Source: Winogradskyella arenosi (GTDB lineage: Bacteria; Bacteroidota; Bacteroidia; Flavobacteriales; Flavobacteriaceae). From it: DNA of 64,000 bases. Numbering within the stretch: position 1 is the first letter of the stretch; the number at the start of each line of letters is the position of its first letter. The position numbers and the translations under genes were made by a program. Below the pieces are notes generated by a model that saw only the letters and a program-made list of their open reading frames with translations, had not been told where the DNA came from and searched no databases. Below, in pieces: positions 45,097 through 53,878 of the stretch. The DNA is taken from positions 744,001-808,000 of the forward strand of contig NZ_QPJO01000002.1 of assembly GCF_003337305.1 (NCBI RefSeq). The letters are read 5' to 3'.

Positions 45097-46074
45097 ATGA
45101 CCCCAGAGTTTTTACGCCGCTACTATATTGTACGTATCATATCTAATCCTAGTGTTTACGGTATTCATAATAATGGCTATGTGCCTTTAGAAGAGTTACA
45201 GCGAACATTAGATCGAATTCGCGCTAATCATAATGAAGACGATTTGTACGACAAATTAAACCTTCACAGTCAGAAAACGATAAAACGCGATTTAGAAAAA
45301 ATTAAATCGTATTACTATACGACAATTTTACACAAACGTAATTATGGTTATTATGTAGACAGTTCTGGAATTAGTGAAAAGCTCAAAGAGGTTTACGAAA
45401 AGACAGAACTTTACTTGCTGCACCACCATGCTCATGCTTGGAAAGCACATCTAAGTACGGCACGGAGTTCCTTAAGCTCTCGGGTAGACTTAGTTCCTTT
45501 AATCCATGCCATAGATCAGAACTTTAGTATAGAATTAGAGTATCAGGGATGGTATGAAGATAACGACTTTCAGACGATTAAAGGTTTTTTTCAACCTCTA
45601 CATATTAAAGAAATTAATAAATCGTGGTATTTAATGGCGCATAACGAGCAGTATGGAATTTATGCGTTTAGTTTAGATGACCGTTTTAAAACCTTAGTGA
45701 TAAGCAAACGCCATGTGAAAAATCCTATAGATTTTAATCCTTCAACCTATTTTGAACATGCCATTGGGGTCTTAAAGACCAATATAAAACCAGAATGGAT
45801 TTATATTCAGGTGGCTAATCATCATTTTAAATATTTAGAAAATAATCCCTTACACCATTCTCAAGAAATTATTTATAGACCTAAAGCGATGGATACTAGA
45901 AGCTTAGATTATAAAAATCCTAATATTTGGGGAGAAATAAAAATCTATATTGAACCTAATTATGAGTTTTTAATGGAAATCTTAAAATATAATCTGTGGG
46001 TTAAAGTTGTAAGTCCTCAGCCAATTAAAGAATATGTAAAGCATCATTTGGCTTTGATGGTTGATTATTATTAA
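45097..46074 (+). CDS. WYL-domain protein, probable ligand-responsive regulator
   Basis: A 325-residue protein. Residues about 135-215 form the WYL domain (EYQGWYEDNDFQTIKGFFQPLHIKEINKSWYLMAH in pieces, with the Trp-Tyr-Leu at WYLMAH), and a WCX-like extension follows to the end. The N-terminal 100 residues (FLRRYYIVRIISNPSVY, TIKRDLEKIKSYY) look like a divergent winged-helix region rather than a clear HTH. WYL proteins bind nucleic acid or nucleotide ligands and regulate transcription or defence; no defence genes are near. The candidate RNA follows downstream. Confidence 0.75.
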   Translation: MTPEFLRRYYIVRIISNPSVYGIHNNGYVPLEELQRTLDRIRANHNEDDLYDKLNLHSQKTIKRDLEKIKSYYYTTILHKRNYGYYVDSSGISEKLKEVYEKTELYLLHHHAHAWKAHLSTARSSLSSRVDLVPLIHAIDQNFSIELEYQGWYEDNDFQTIKGFFQPLHIKEINKSWYLMAHNEQYGIYAFSLDDRFKTLVISKRHVKNPIDFNPSTYFEHAIGVLKTNIKPEWIYIQVANHHFKYLENNPLHHSQEIIYRPKAMDTRSLDYKNPNIWGEIKIYIEPNYEFLMEILKYNLWVKVVSPQPIKEYVKHHLALMVDYY

Positions 46075-46321
46075 GTTATGTTATATTGAAAAATCCCTAG
46101 GATATTAAAATATAGTGTTGTATTTTAGTACTAATAGGATGAAATCTAACTTTTTATAAGAAAGGGAGGAATTTTAGCGATTGAATTTTCTTTAAAAATG
46201 AAAGAAAGTGCCTACAGGTATAAGCTTAACGTTCTGAGCATGTTATCTGACAAGCCGAAAAAAAAGTAAGTATTTTACTCATAATAAATTTGAAAAGGAC
46301 ACATTTTGTCCATTTCGTTTG
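46075..46321. other. Upstream half of the longest intergenic stretch (46075-46579)
   Basis: The 505-base interval between the WYL gene and the Nudix gene holds a short open frame (46198-46269), a -7 box (46322), a candidate RNA and a terminator. The first 120 bases are plain AT-rich DNA in which I see nothing. Confidence 0.5.
46198..46269 (+). CDS. Possible 23-residue basic peptide
   Basis: ATG at 46198 opens a 24-codon frame ending in TAA at 46267-46269 and giving MKESAYRYKLNVLSML followed by SDKPKKK. It is basic and has no recognisable relatives. A purine-rich AAAGGGAGGA lies 30 bases upstream, too far to be a normal ribosome binding site. Its composition differs a little from the surrounding intergenic DNA, but a frame this short can arise by chance. 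Confidence 0.2.
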   Translation: MKESAYRYKLNVLSMLSDKPKKK

Positions 46322-46329
46322 TATTTTTG
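46322..46329 (+). promoter_or_regulatory. Promoter -7 box for a candidate intergenic transcript
   Basis: TATTTTTG matches TAnnTTTG. TTTG at 46305-46308 lies upstream, but the 13-base spacing is shorter than usual. Confidence 0.4.
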
Positions 46330-46333
46330 TGTC

Positions 46334-46508
46334 AACCAAATCGTAATAAAGATATTCTTATGAACATCGTTTTTACATTTTGATATAGTCATAATTCGAG
46401 GTCATATATTAGATATAGGGGTATAGCTATTAGTCGAAGGGGGACTTATTGACTGAGAAGAACTGACTAGATATAACCTCAACCTTAACGGGTTGGGGTT
46501 TTTATTTT
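46334..46508 (+). ncRNA. Candidate structured small RNA with terminator
   Basis: No plus-strand gene explains the terminator at 46475-46508, because the WYL gene ends 400 bases earlier. A -7 box at 46322 would start a transcript of about 170 bases. Within it AGTCATAA (46387-46394) pairs with TTATTGACT (46446-46454, one bulged T), and TTCGA (46395-46399) continues the stem with TCGAA (46434-46438), leaving a one-sided 7-base loop GGGGGAC (46439-46445). A long imperfect hairpin with an internal loop recalls 6S RNA, but I do not claim that identity. A tiny frame MNIVFTF at 46361 is also present. Confidence 0.4.
46475..46508 (+). terminator. Rho-independent terminator of the candidate small RNA
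   Basis: AACCTCAACC (46475-46484) pairs with GGTTGGGGTT (46491-46500) around TTAACG with one G-T pair, and a T-rich run follows. The reverse strand lacks a T run, so it acts on plus-strand transcripts. Confidence 0.75.
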
Positions 46509-46579
46509 TTTAACCCTGTTTTAATTCTCACTTCAGAAATAATCCGCTCAGTTTTGTTTTTAATCTGTATTCTTTTTAC

Positions 46580-47146
46580 CTATTCTTCAGGTAATTCTAA
46601 TGTGGTAGATATCGCTTCTATAACCGTTAAGTAATAATCGCGGTTACCCGGAATAAAGTGTCCGTTCTCTGCACTGTGGTCTAAAAGCATTTTAAATTCT
46701 GCTATTGAAACTAACTTTATAGCTTCCACTTCAGATTCTTGTATAACTAAATGGGCTATAGGTACTTTTAATTGGGCTTTGAATACCTGATGAAATTCAT
46801 TATCTTGAATACGACCTTCGGCGTAACGGCTTTCATGGAGAAAAGTGCCTACTTTTTCAAGGGCATTGGCTGTTAATTCTAAACCTATTTCTTCTTTTGT
46901 TTCGCGCAGTGCTGCTTGTATAAAAGATTCCCCAGCATCTATATGTCCGGCAACTGAGACATCCCAAAGTAAAGGATATATGGCCTTTTTATGCGAGCGT
47001 TGTTGTAGTAAGATTTTGCCTTCTGGCGTGTAAAGCCATAGATGAATGGTGTTATGGTAAAGCCCTTTAGTATGCGCTTCAGATTTTAAAGCTCTATACC
47101 CTAAAGAAACACCTTGTTTGTCAACGATATCTAAGAATTCATCCAT
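46580..47146 (-). CDS. Nudix hydrolase (IPP-isomerase-like branch)
   Basis: A 188-residue protein. The Nudix box runs from GHIDAGESFIQAALRE to TKEEIGLEL (about 66-90), with the metal-binding REtkEE. The start MDEFLDIVDKQGVSLGYR and the segment LLQQRSHKKAIYPLLWDVS resemble isopentenyl-diphosphate isomerase and YfcD-like Nudix proteins. It probably hydrolyses a nucleoside or prenyl diphosphate; the substrate is unknown. A hairpin between it and the M42 peptidase gene suggests a separate transcript. Confidence 0.85.
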   Translation of the reverse strand: MDEFLDIVDKQGVSLGYRALKSEAHTKGLYHNTIHLWLYTPEGKILLQQRSHKKAIYPLLWDVSVAGHIDAGESFIQAALRETKEEIGLELTANALEKVGTFLHESRYAEGRIQDNEFHQVFKAQLKVPIAHLVIQESEVEAIKLVSIAEFKMLLDHSAENGHFIPGNRDYYLTVIEAISTTLELPEE

Positions 47147-47149
47147 GGT

Positions 47150-47192
47150 AAAAAAATAGACCTGTTAGATTTGAAACCTCTAACAGGTCTTT
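47150..47192 (-). terminator. Terminator after the M42 peptidase gene
   Basis: On the minus strand GACCTGTTAGA pairs with TCTAACAGGTC (11 bases) and is followed by TATTTTTTT. It lies just beyond the peptidase stop and just before the Nudix start. Confidence 0.75.
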
Positions 47193-47199
47193 TCATTTA

Positions 47200-48288
47200 T
47201 TATTTAAAATAGCTAAAGGTTTCCCCGTTCTCAATTTTCAATAACGATTCATAAATTAATTTAATCACGTTCTCTACGTCATCTCGATGTACCATTTCTA
47301 CAGTGGTATGCATATAACGTAGTGGTAAAGAAATTAATGCAGAAGCTACACCACCATTGCTATAGGCAAAGGCATCGGTATCCGTTCCCGTAGCTCTAGA
47401 GAGTGCGGCACGTTGAAAAGGAATATTTTTCTCTTCGGCAGTTTCTGTAATTAAATCTCGTAATTTCTGTTGTACGGCTGGGGCATAAGCGACAACCGGT
47501 CCTTTACCAATCTCAGCGTAACCTTGTGTTTTCTGATCTATCATTGGTGTAGTGGTATCGTGGGTCACGTCCGTTACAATAGCAACATTCGGTTTAATGG
47601 TCTGCGTGATCATTTCTGCACCACGTAAACCAATTTCTTCTTGTACAGAGTTTGTAATGTAAAGTCCAAAATCTAACTCTTGTTTGTTCTCTTTAAGTAA
47701 ACGCGCAACTTCAGCAATCATAAATCCGCCCATACGGTTATCTAAAGCTCTACAAACAAACTTATCTTTGTTTAAGATATGAAATTCATCAGGGTAAGTG
47801 ATAACACAACCTACATGAACGCCCATTTTTTCAACTTCTTCCTTGTCTTTTGCTCCTATATCAATACAAATATTGTCTGGTTTTGGAGCTTCTTCTTTAG
47901 ATTTATTTCTAGTGTGAATAGCTGGCCAACCGAAAACACCTTTAACAATACCATTTTTGGTATGAATGTTTACAATTTTACTCGGTGCAATTTGGTGATC
48001 ACTGCCACCGTTTCTTACCACGTAGAGTAAGCCATTATCAGAAATATAATTCACATACCATGAAATCTCATCGGCATGTCCCTCAATCACCACTTTATAT
48101 TTGGCTTCAGGGTTTATAACAGCTACCGCAGAACCATAAGTGTCAGTGATAAACTCATCAACGTAAGGTTTTAGGTAATCCATCCAGATTTTTTGACCCT
48201 CCCATTCATAACCTGTAGGAGAGGCATTATTTAAATATTTTTCAAGAAAATCGAGTGATTTTTTATTAAGTATGCTTTTAGAAGCCAT
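47200..48288 (-). CDS. M42-family metallo-aminopeptidase
   Basis: A 362-residue cytoplasmic zinc/cobalt aminopeptidase of the M42 (FrvX/TET) type that forms large cages and trims peptides. Ligands are visible in GHADEISWYV (near 72), the DNRMGG segment near 187 and QEEIGLRGAE near 219 (catalytic Glu pair), and HTTVEMVHRDD near 333. The length is typical. It is transcribed alone between the Nudix gene and the divergent ABC operon. Confidence 0.88.
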   Translation of the reverse strand: MASKSILNKKSLDFLEKYLNNASPTGYEWEGQKIWMDYLKPYVDEFITDTYGSAVAVINPEAKYKVVIEGHADEISWYVNYISDNGLLYVVRNGGSDHQIAPSKIVNIHTKNGIVKGVFGWPAIHTRNKSKEEAPKPDNICIDIGAKDKEEVEKMGVHVGCVITYPDEFHILNKDKFVCRALDNRMGGFMIAEVARLLKENKQELDFGLYITNSVQEEIGLRGAEMITQTIKPNVAIVTDVTHDTTTPMIDQKTQGYAEIGKGPVVAYAPAVQQKLRDLITETAEEKNIPFQRAALSRATGTDTDAFAYSNGGVASALISLPLRYMHTTVEMVHRDDVENVIKLIYESLLKIENGETFSYFK

Positions 48289-48414
48289 ATGTAAATTTTT
48301 GAATTTCTGTAAAAATAAAAGGATTTATTCAGCTATAAAACGCTTTAAGAAATTTTTGTAACAAATTCAGCTATTTTTAGACTTATATTACAATCATCCA
48401 AAACGAACCCAATT

Positions 48415-49305
48415 ATGAAGCTGGTAATTAAAGACCTTACTAAAACTTATAAAAATGGCGTAAAAGCTATAGATCATCTTAATCTTGAAATCGGAACCGG
48501 AATGTTTGGGCTCTTAGGGCCTAATGGAGCAGGGAAATCGTCCTTAATGCGTACCATTGCCACACTGCAGAAACCCGATTCTGGTACTATTACTTTTGGT
48601 GATATTAATGTTTTAGAAGATAATATGGCTTTGCGTAAGATCTTAGGGTATTTACCGCAATCTTTTGGCGTGTACCCAAAAATGTCGGCCGAAGCGTTAT
48701 TAGATTATTTTGCCACCTTGAAAGGCATTCATTCTAAAACGGAACGTCAAGCCTTAATTAAAGAGGTTTTAGAAATTACCAATCTCTATGAGATGCGTAA
48801 AAAATACGTGGCTGGCTATTCAGGAGGGATGAAACAACGTTTTGGAATTGCTCAATTGTTATTAAATAACCCGAAATTAATTATTGTAGATGAGCCTACC
48901 GCAGGCTTAGATCCGGCAGAACGCCATCGTTTTTTAAATGTTTTAAGAGAAGTGGGGACCAACTGCACCGTTATTTTCTCTACCCATATTGTAGAAGACG
49001 TTAAAGAACTTTGTAATGATATGGCCATATTAAATGGAGGACGTATTTTAAAACAAGCTACTCCAACCCAAGCCCGTTTAGAATTAAAAAATCGTATTTG
49101 GACTAAAACTATTGATAGAGATGATTTAGAAGCTCATGAAGCCCAATTTAATGTGTTGTCTTCTAATTATAACGAAGATAACTCTCTCAATATCCGTGTG
49201 TTTAATGCAGTGCAGCCCAGTGCCGAGTTTATAGCTGTGGAGCCTCAGCTAGACGATGTTTATTTTATTGCCTTAAAGACAGACGAACCTGTTGCAGCCC
49301 TTTAA
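48415..49305 (+). CDS. ABC transporter ATP-binding protein
   Basis: A 296-residue ATPase. Walker A is GPNGAGKSS near residues 35-43, the signature YSGGMKQRFG is near 138-147, and Walker B LIIVDEPTAGLD is near 157-168, followed by the H-loop STHIVED. Residues 230-296 form a C-terminal extension typical of exporters of the NatA/BcrA kind. It starts the operon with the permease/M1 fusion 24 bases downstream, which is its obvious partner. The substrate is unknown. Confidence 0.9.
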   Translation: MKLVIKDLTKTYKNGVKAIDHLNLEIGTGMFGLLGPNGAGKSSLMRTIATLQKPDSGTITFGDINVLEDNMALRKILGYLPQSFGVYPKMSAEALLDYFATLKGIHSKTERQALIKEVLEITNLYEMRKKYVAGYSGGMKQRFGIAQLLLNNPKLIIVDEPTAGLDPAERHRFLNVLREVGTNCTVIFSTHIVEDVKELCNDMAILNGGRILKQATPTQARLELKNRIWTKTIDRDDLEAHEAQFNVLSSNYNEDNSLNIRVFNAVQPSAEFIAVEPQLDDVYFIALKTDEPVAAL

Positions 49306-49329
49306 TTTTAATCATTTAAACGTACGTCT

Positions 49330-52300
49330 ATGTTTTCTACAATATTTTTTCATGAATTAAAATTCTGGTTAAAAAGGCCTGTAACTTATATTTATATGGC
49401 TATTTTTTTCGTGATTGCCGTGTTTATGGCCGCAACTACAGCGGGTATTTTTGATAGCATCACCGCAACAACTGGTTCTTCGCGAATTGTAAATGCACCG
49501 CTTGGGGTTAATGGTTTGTTTAACGGATTGGCCATTTTAATTTTCTTTTTATTTCCTTCAATTATTGGAGCTTCTATAAATAGAGATTTTAAAAGCGAAA
49601 TGCATTCCATTTTATATTCCTATCCTTTTACCAAGGCCAATTATTTATTTGCTAAATTTTTTAGTGCTATTGTGGTGGTTTCTTTAATTGTAATGACTAT
49701 TGGGGTTGGTATGGTTATCGGGTACCGACTGCCTGGCACAAATGCCGATTTAGTAATGCCTTTTGATTTTCAGTCGTATCTCAATACCTATTGGCTATTT
49801 ATTTTACCTAATATCCTCTTGTTTGGTGCTATTGTTTTTGCGGTTGTGACCTTCTCTAGGAATATTGCAGCGGGTTTTATTACCGTTATTCTATTGTTGT
49901 TTGTGCAACGTATCACGGACAATTTCCTTTACGATCAAGACTACCGTTATTTAGCGTCTCTATTTGATCCTTTTGGGTCATCGGCGGTTAGTTATTATAC
50001 CCGTTATTGGACGGTTTATGAGCAAAATGAACTCCATATTCCTATTAAAGAAGTGATTATTTATAATCGTTTGCTTTGGTTAGGTATTGCGAGTTTAATT
50101 TTTGGAATTGTTTTTAAACTGTTTTCATTCAGCCAAAATGCAATGTCATTTTCATTTTTTAGAAAGAAGAAAGGTGAGCGTGCTACAAAGCGAAATTTTG
50201 GCGGTATTGTTAAAATCGATTTACCAAAGGTAACCTATGATTATTCTTTTATTCAAAACTTGAAGGCGACTTGGAAAATAACTCAAGTTGAATTTAAATA
50301 TATTGTAAAAAGTTGGGCGTTTATCAGCATTGTGCTGGTCGGTCTTATTATTGTTTTGGTGGCCTTATCTGAAGCCGGAAGTCAAGTCGGCGCCTCTTCT
50401 TATCCAAGAACATGGCTTATGCTACAAGGCGGAGGTATATTTGTCATAGCCATAAATATCTGTACGTTTCTCTATGCCGGAATGTTAGTCAACCGGAGTA
50501 AGATTGCTAATATTAACGGATTAGAAGACGTCACACCAATACCCAATTGGTCCTTGTTTGCCTCTAAGTTTATAGCTCTTGTACTCATGCAGGTTTTGCT
50601 GCTTTCAGTAATTATGGTCGCGGGGATTTTATTTCAACTCTATCAAGGCTATTTCGATATAGAATTAGGGCTGTATATCAAAGAACTGTTTGGGTTAAAA
50701 CTCATTAATTATGTCATTTGGGCCTTTTTAGCGCTTACGGTACAAACCTTAATTAGAAATCCGTACTTAGGATTATTTGTTTTATTGGTGCTTTCTATCG
50801 GAATTCCACTGTTGAGTTTGGCGGGTATTGAGCAACCCTTATTTAGATATAATGATGATTCTGGGTTTAGCTATAATGACATGAATGGCTATGGAGATTC
50901 CTTACCGCGTTATTTGTTTTATAAATTGTATTGGTCCCTTGGAGGTTTAGTACTTATGCTTATCGCGGCCTTATTTTGGGTTCGTGGTCTTCCGAGTTCC
51001 TTTTCAGAACGCTTTGAGATCGCTAAAGCTCGGTTTAAAACACCATTTGCCATCACTTTTGTAGCCGTTTTAGCTGGATTTTTTCTTCTAGGATATACCA
51101 TTTATCATGAAACTAATATTCAGAACGATCGCTATTCTTCTAAAGAACAAGAAGAATTAAGAGTGAATTGGGAAAAGAAATATAAAAAATATGAGGCCTA
51201 TGCCCAACCTCGCATTATTGCCGTAGATGTGGATTTAGATCTTTTTACCGAAGCACAAAATTTTGAAGCTTCAGGACGTTATACTATGATTAATAAAACG
51301 GAGCAGGGCATAGATAGTATCTTTCTTAATTATAACGATTATGACAGTACTTTTAAATTCAACAAAGAAAATAGTCTCGTATCTGAAGATACCTTATATA
51401 ATTTCAACATATATCAGTTAAAGCAAACGCTTCAACCCGGGGATTCTTTACGTTTAGAGTTTACAGTTAAAAATAAACCGAATACCTTATTCCTTAACAA
51501 TTCACCTGTCATAAAGAATGGAACTTTTGTGAGTAATATGGAGCTTTTTCCTAATTTAGGTTATAACGGAGGCGAACTTACTGACGATAAAACTCGTGAA
51601 AAATATGGCTTAGCTCCAAACCAATTAAAACCACATCCTTCAGACTCTACAGCTTTAGGGAACACTTATATTTCTAAAGATAGTGATTGGATTGATTTTG
51701 AAACCACAGTGAGCACTTCAGAGGGGCAAATAGCCATTGCTCCGGGCTATCTGCAAAAAGAATGGGTAAAAGAGGGGAGGCGCTATTTTCATTACAAAAT
51801 GGATAGTAAAATCTTGAATTTTTACGCATATAATTCAGCAGAATACGAGGTTAAAAAAGACAAGTGGAAGGACGTTGATCTTGAAATTTATTATCACAAA
51901 GGGCACGAGTACAATCTAAAAAGTATGATGGATGGGATGAAAGCGTCCTTAGCTTATAACAGTGAAAACTTCAGTCCTTATCAGCATAAACAACTTAGAA
52001 TTGTTGAATTTCCTAGTGGCGGATTTGCCCAGTCTTTCCCTAATACTATTCCGTTTTCTGGAGATGCCGGGTTTATTGCTGATGTTGAAGATAGTGAAGA
52101 TGGCGATCTTAATTATACCTACGCCATTACGGTACACGAAGTGGCACACCAGTGGTGGGCTCATCAAGTTATTGGTGCTGATGTTTTAGGAGCAACGATG
52201 TTATCTGAAAGCTTGTCGGAATACGTGGCTCTTAAAGTTTTAGAGAAGGAGTTAGGAAAACCTCAAATGCGTAAATTTCTTAAACGCGCTTTAGATGATT

Positions 52301-52977
52301 ATCTCTTTCAACGCACCTTTGAGAGCAAACGCGAAAAACCATTGATGTACAACGACGGACAAGGGTATATTCGTTATCAAAAAGGCTCTTTAGTGTTTTA
52401 TGCCTTAAGCGATTATATAGGTGAAAAGGTTTTAAATGCCGCCTTAAAAACCTATGTAGAGAAGGTGAAATTTCAAGAACCTCCTTATACAACGTCTATA
52501 GACATGGTAAACCATATAAAAGCCGTGACTCCAGATAGCCTTCAATATGTGATTAAAGATATGTTTGAAACCATAACGCTTTATGATAATAGTATAAAAA
52601 ATGTGAGCAGTACTGCCTTAGACAACGGACAGTATAAAGTGGATATAGAATTTGAAGTAAGTAAATATAGAAACGACGAAAAAGGAAAGCAATTATTTTC
52701 TGAAACTAGTAGAGATTCTATTTCTTATGTGCCTGAAGGGAGAACCAAACCTATTTTATCTCTGCCCTTACAAGACTATATTGATGTTGGCGTGTTCACG
52801 ACCCATAATGTTGATGGAAAAATGGAAGAAAAGCAACTTTATTTAAAGAAACACAAAATAACGGCCATTCATAATACCATTTCTATTATTGTAGATGAAA
52901 AACCAACGGAGGTAGGGGTAGATCCTTATAATAAACTCATAGATAGAAACTCTGTAGACAACCGTCAGCAACTGTAA
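49330..52977 (+). CDS. ABC permease fused to an M1-type metallopeptidase
   Basis: A 1215-residue fusion. The N-terminal half (about 1-600) is an ABC-2-type permease with roughly twelve helices in two sets; the C-terminal half is an M1-like peptidase on the outer side of the membrane. The zinc motif is HEVAH at 936-940, and the third ligand is Glu960 in SESLSEY, 19 residues after the second His rather than the usual 18. The exopeptidase motif GxMEN is absent: the corresponding place reads SGGFAQSFPN. Together with the ATPase upstream it may export and process a peptide, or relay membrane stress; this is inference. A terminator follows. Confidence 0.9.
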   Translation: MFSTIFFHELKFWLKRPVTYIYMAIFFVIAVFMAATTAGIFDSITATTGSSRIVNAPLGVNGLFNGLAILIFFLFPSIIGASINRDFKSEMHSILYSYPFTKANYLFAKFFSAIVVVSLIVMTIGVGMVIGYRLPGTNADLVMPFDFQSYLNTYWLFILPNILLFGAIVFAVVTFSRNIAAGFITVILLLFVQRITDNFLYDQDYRYLASLFDPFGSSAVSYYTRYWTVYEQNELHIPIKEVIIYNRLLWLGIASLIFGIVFKLFSFSQNAMSFSFFRKKKGERATKRNFGGIVKIDLPKVTYDYSFIQNLKATWKITQVEFKYIVKSWAFISIVLVGLIIVLVALSEAGSQVGASSYPRTWLMLQGGGIFVIAINICTFLYAGMLVNRSKIANINGLEDVTPIPNWSLFASKFIALVLMQVLLLSVIMVAGILFQLYQGYFDIELGLYIKELFGLKLINYVIWAFLALTVQTLIRNPYLGLFVLLVLSIGIPLLSLAGIEQPLFRYNDDSGFSYNDMNGYGDSLPRYLFYKLYWSLGGLVLMLIAALFWVRGLPSSFSERFEIAKARFKTPFAITFVAVLAGFFLLGYTIYHETNIQNDRYSSKEQEELRVNWEKKYKKYEAYAQPRIIAVDVDLDLFTEAQNFEASGRYTMINKTEQGIDSIFLNYNDYDSTFKFNKENSLVSEDTLYNFNIYQLKQTLQPGDSLRLEFTVKNKPNTLFLNNSPVIKNGTFVSNMELFPNLGYNGGELTDDKTREKYGLAPNQLKPHPSDSTALGNTYISKDSDWIDFETTVSTSEGQIAIAPGYLQKEWVKEGRRYFHYKMDSKILNFYAYNSAEYEVKKDKWKDVDLEIYYHKGHEYNLKSMMDGMKASLAYNSENFSPYQHKQLRIVEFPSGGFAQSFPNTIPFSGDAGFIADVEDSEDGDLNYTYAITVHEVAHQWWAHQVIGADVLGATMLSESLSEYVALKVLEKELGKPQMRKFLKRALDDYLFQRTFESKREKPLMYNDGQGYIRYQKGSLVFYALSDYIGEKVLNAALKTYVEKVKFQEPPYTTSIDMVNHIKAVTPDSLQYVIKDMFETITLYDNSIKNVSSTALDNGQYKVDIEFEVSKYRNDEKGKQLFSETSRDSISYVPEGRTKPILSLPLQDYIDVGVFTTHNVDGKMEEKQLYLKKHKITAIHNTISIIVDEKPTEVGVDPYNKLIDRNSVDNRQQL

Positions 52978-52998
52978 TCCGTATTAAAATGATGTTAA

Positions 52999-53037
52999 AG
53001 ACCTTTCAGATGTATGTATTCTGAAAGGTTTTTTTAT
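52999..53037 (+). terminator. Terminator of the ABC/M1 operon
   Basis: ACCTTTCAGA (53001-53010) pairs with TCTGAAAGGT (53020-53029) around a nine-base loop, followed by TTTTTTAT. Confidence 0.85.
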
Positions 53038-53126
53038 ACCTTTTAACTTCAATACACAGCGATCATCAAATAAAAAAAATAGGAGAATAAGTTGAAGAAT
53101 TTAAGTATAGAGCGCACAAATATTAG

Positions 53127-53134
53127 TAATTTTG
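53127..53134 (+). promoter_or_regulatory. Promoter -7 box for the DUF4294 gene
   Basis: TAATTTTG fits TAnnTTTG and lies 50 bases before the ATG at 53184. No clear upstream TTTG. Confidence 0.4.
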
Positions 53135-53183
53135 AAATGAAACAAAAAGCATTTTTGGAACGATTTTAGTAGGCTATTTATTC

Positions 53184-53876
53184 ATGAAGTACTGTACTTA
53201 TATAGCATTGTTTTTTTCATTGATTTTGAATGCCCAAATAGATCCCGTTGAGCAAGACTCTACAGTGGTGCATTATATGATTATTGAAGGCGACTCTATT
53301 CCTGTAACAAGCGTAGATTTAAATGAGGTTTTGGTTTTACCACCTCTAAAATTTTCTGATCGCAAATCTCGAATTCGTTATATTATTCTAAGACGAAAAA
53401 CCTTAAAAGTGTATCCGTATGCCAAATTGGCTGCAGAACGTTTAGAAACACTTCAAGCGAGATTGGAAGGGTTAGAAAGTAAACGCGATAAAAAGCGATA
53501 TGCTAAAATTATTCAGAATTATATTCAAGATGAATTTTCTGCAGAACTAAAAAAACTCACCAAAACGGAAGGGCAAATTTTAGTGAAACTGATACATCGG
53601 CAAACCGGAAGAACCACCTTTGAACTTATTAAAGAACTTCGAAATGGTTGGCGAGCGTTTTGGTTTAATAGTACTGCAAGTTTATTCGATATTTCTTTAA
53701 AACGAGAGTTTGCTCCAATTGATGTTGAAGAAGATTATTTAATTGAAGATATTTTACAACGGGCATTCCAAAGTGAACGTTTAAAGCGCCAAGATCCGGC
53801 TTTTGAAATTGATTTTTATAGCTGTGTAAGTAAATGGGCGGCACCAAAAGCAACGACTTCAGATAAGCATTATTAA
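53184..53876 (+). CDS. DUF4294 family exported protein
   Basis: A 230-residue protein with a signal peptide (about residues 1-19, ending LNAQ) and a central helical, charged domain with KVYPYAKLAAERLE near 74-87, the DUF4294 signature. It is found in Bacteroidota and has no known activity. It ends two bases before the hemolysin III gene begins, so the two are cotranscribed. Basic and acidic residues dominate the rest, with no catalytic motif. Confidence 0.85.
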   Translation: MKYCTYIALFFSLILNAQIDPVEQDSTVVHYMIIEGDSIPVTSVDLNEVLVLPPLKFSDRKSRIRYIILRRKTLKVYPYAKLAAERLETLQARLEGLESKRDKKRYAKIIQNYIQDEFSAELKKLTKTEGQILVKLIHRQTGRTTFELIKELRNGWRAFWFNSTASLFDISLKREFAPIDVEEDYLIEDILQRAFQSERLKRQDPAFEIDFYSCVSKWAAPKATTSDKHY

Positions 53877-53878
53877 AG

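Noticed and set aside
45097..46074. WYL protein as the regulator of a nearby defence system
   Set aside because: No nuclease, methylase, toxin or CRISPR gene lies within 10 kb on either side.
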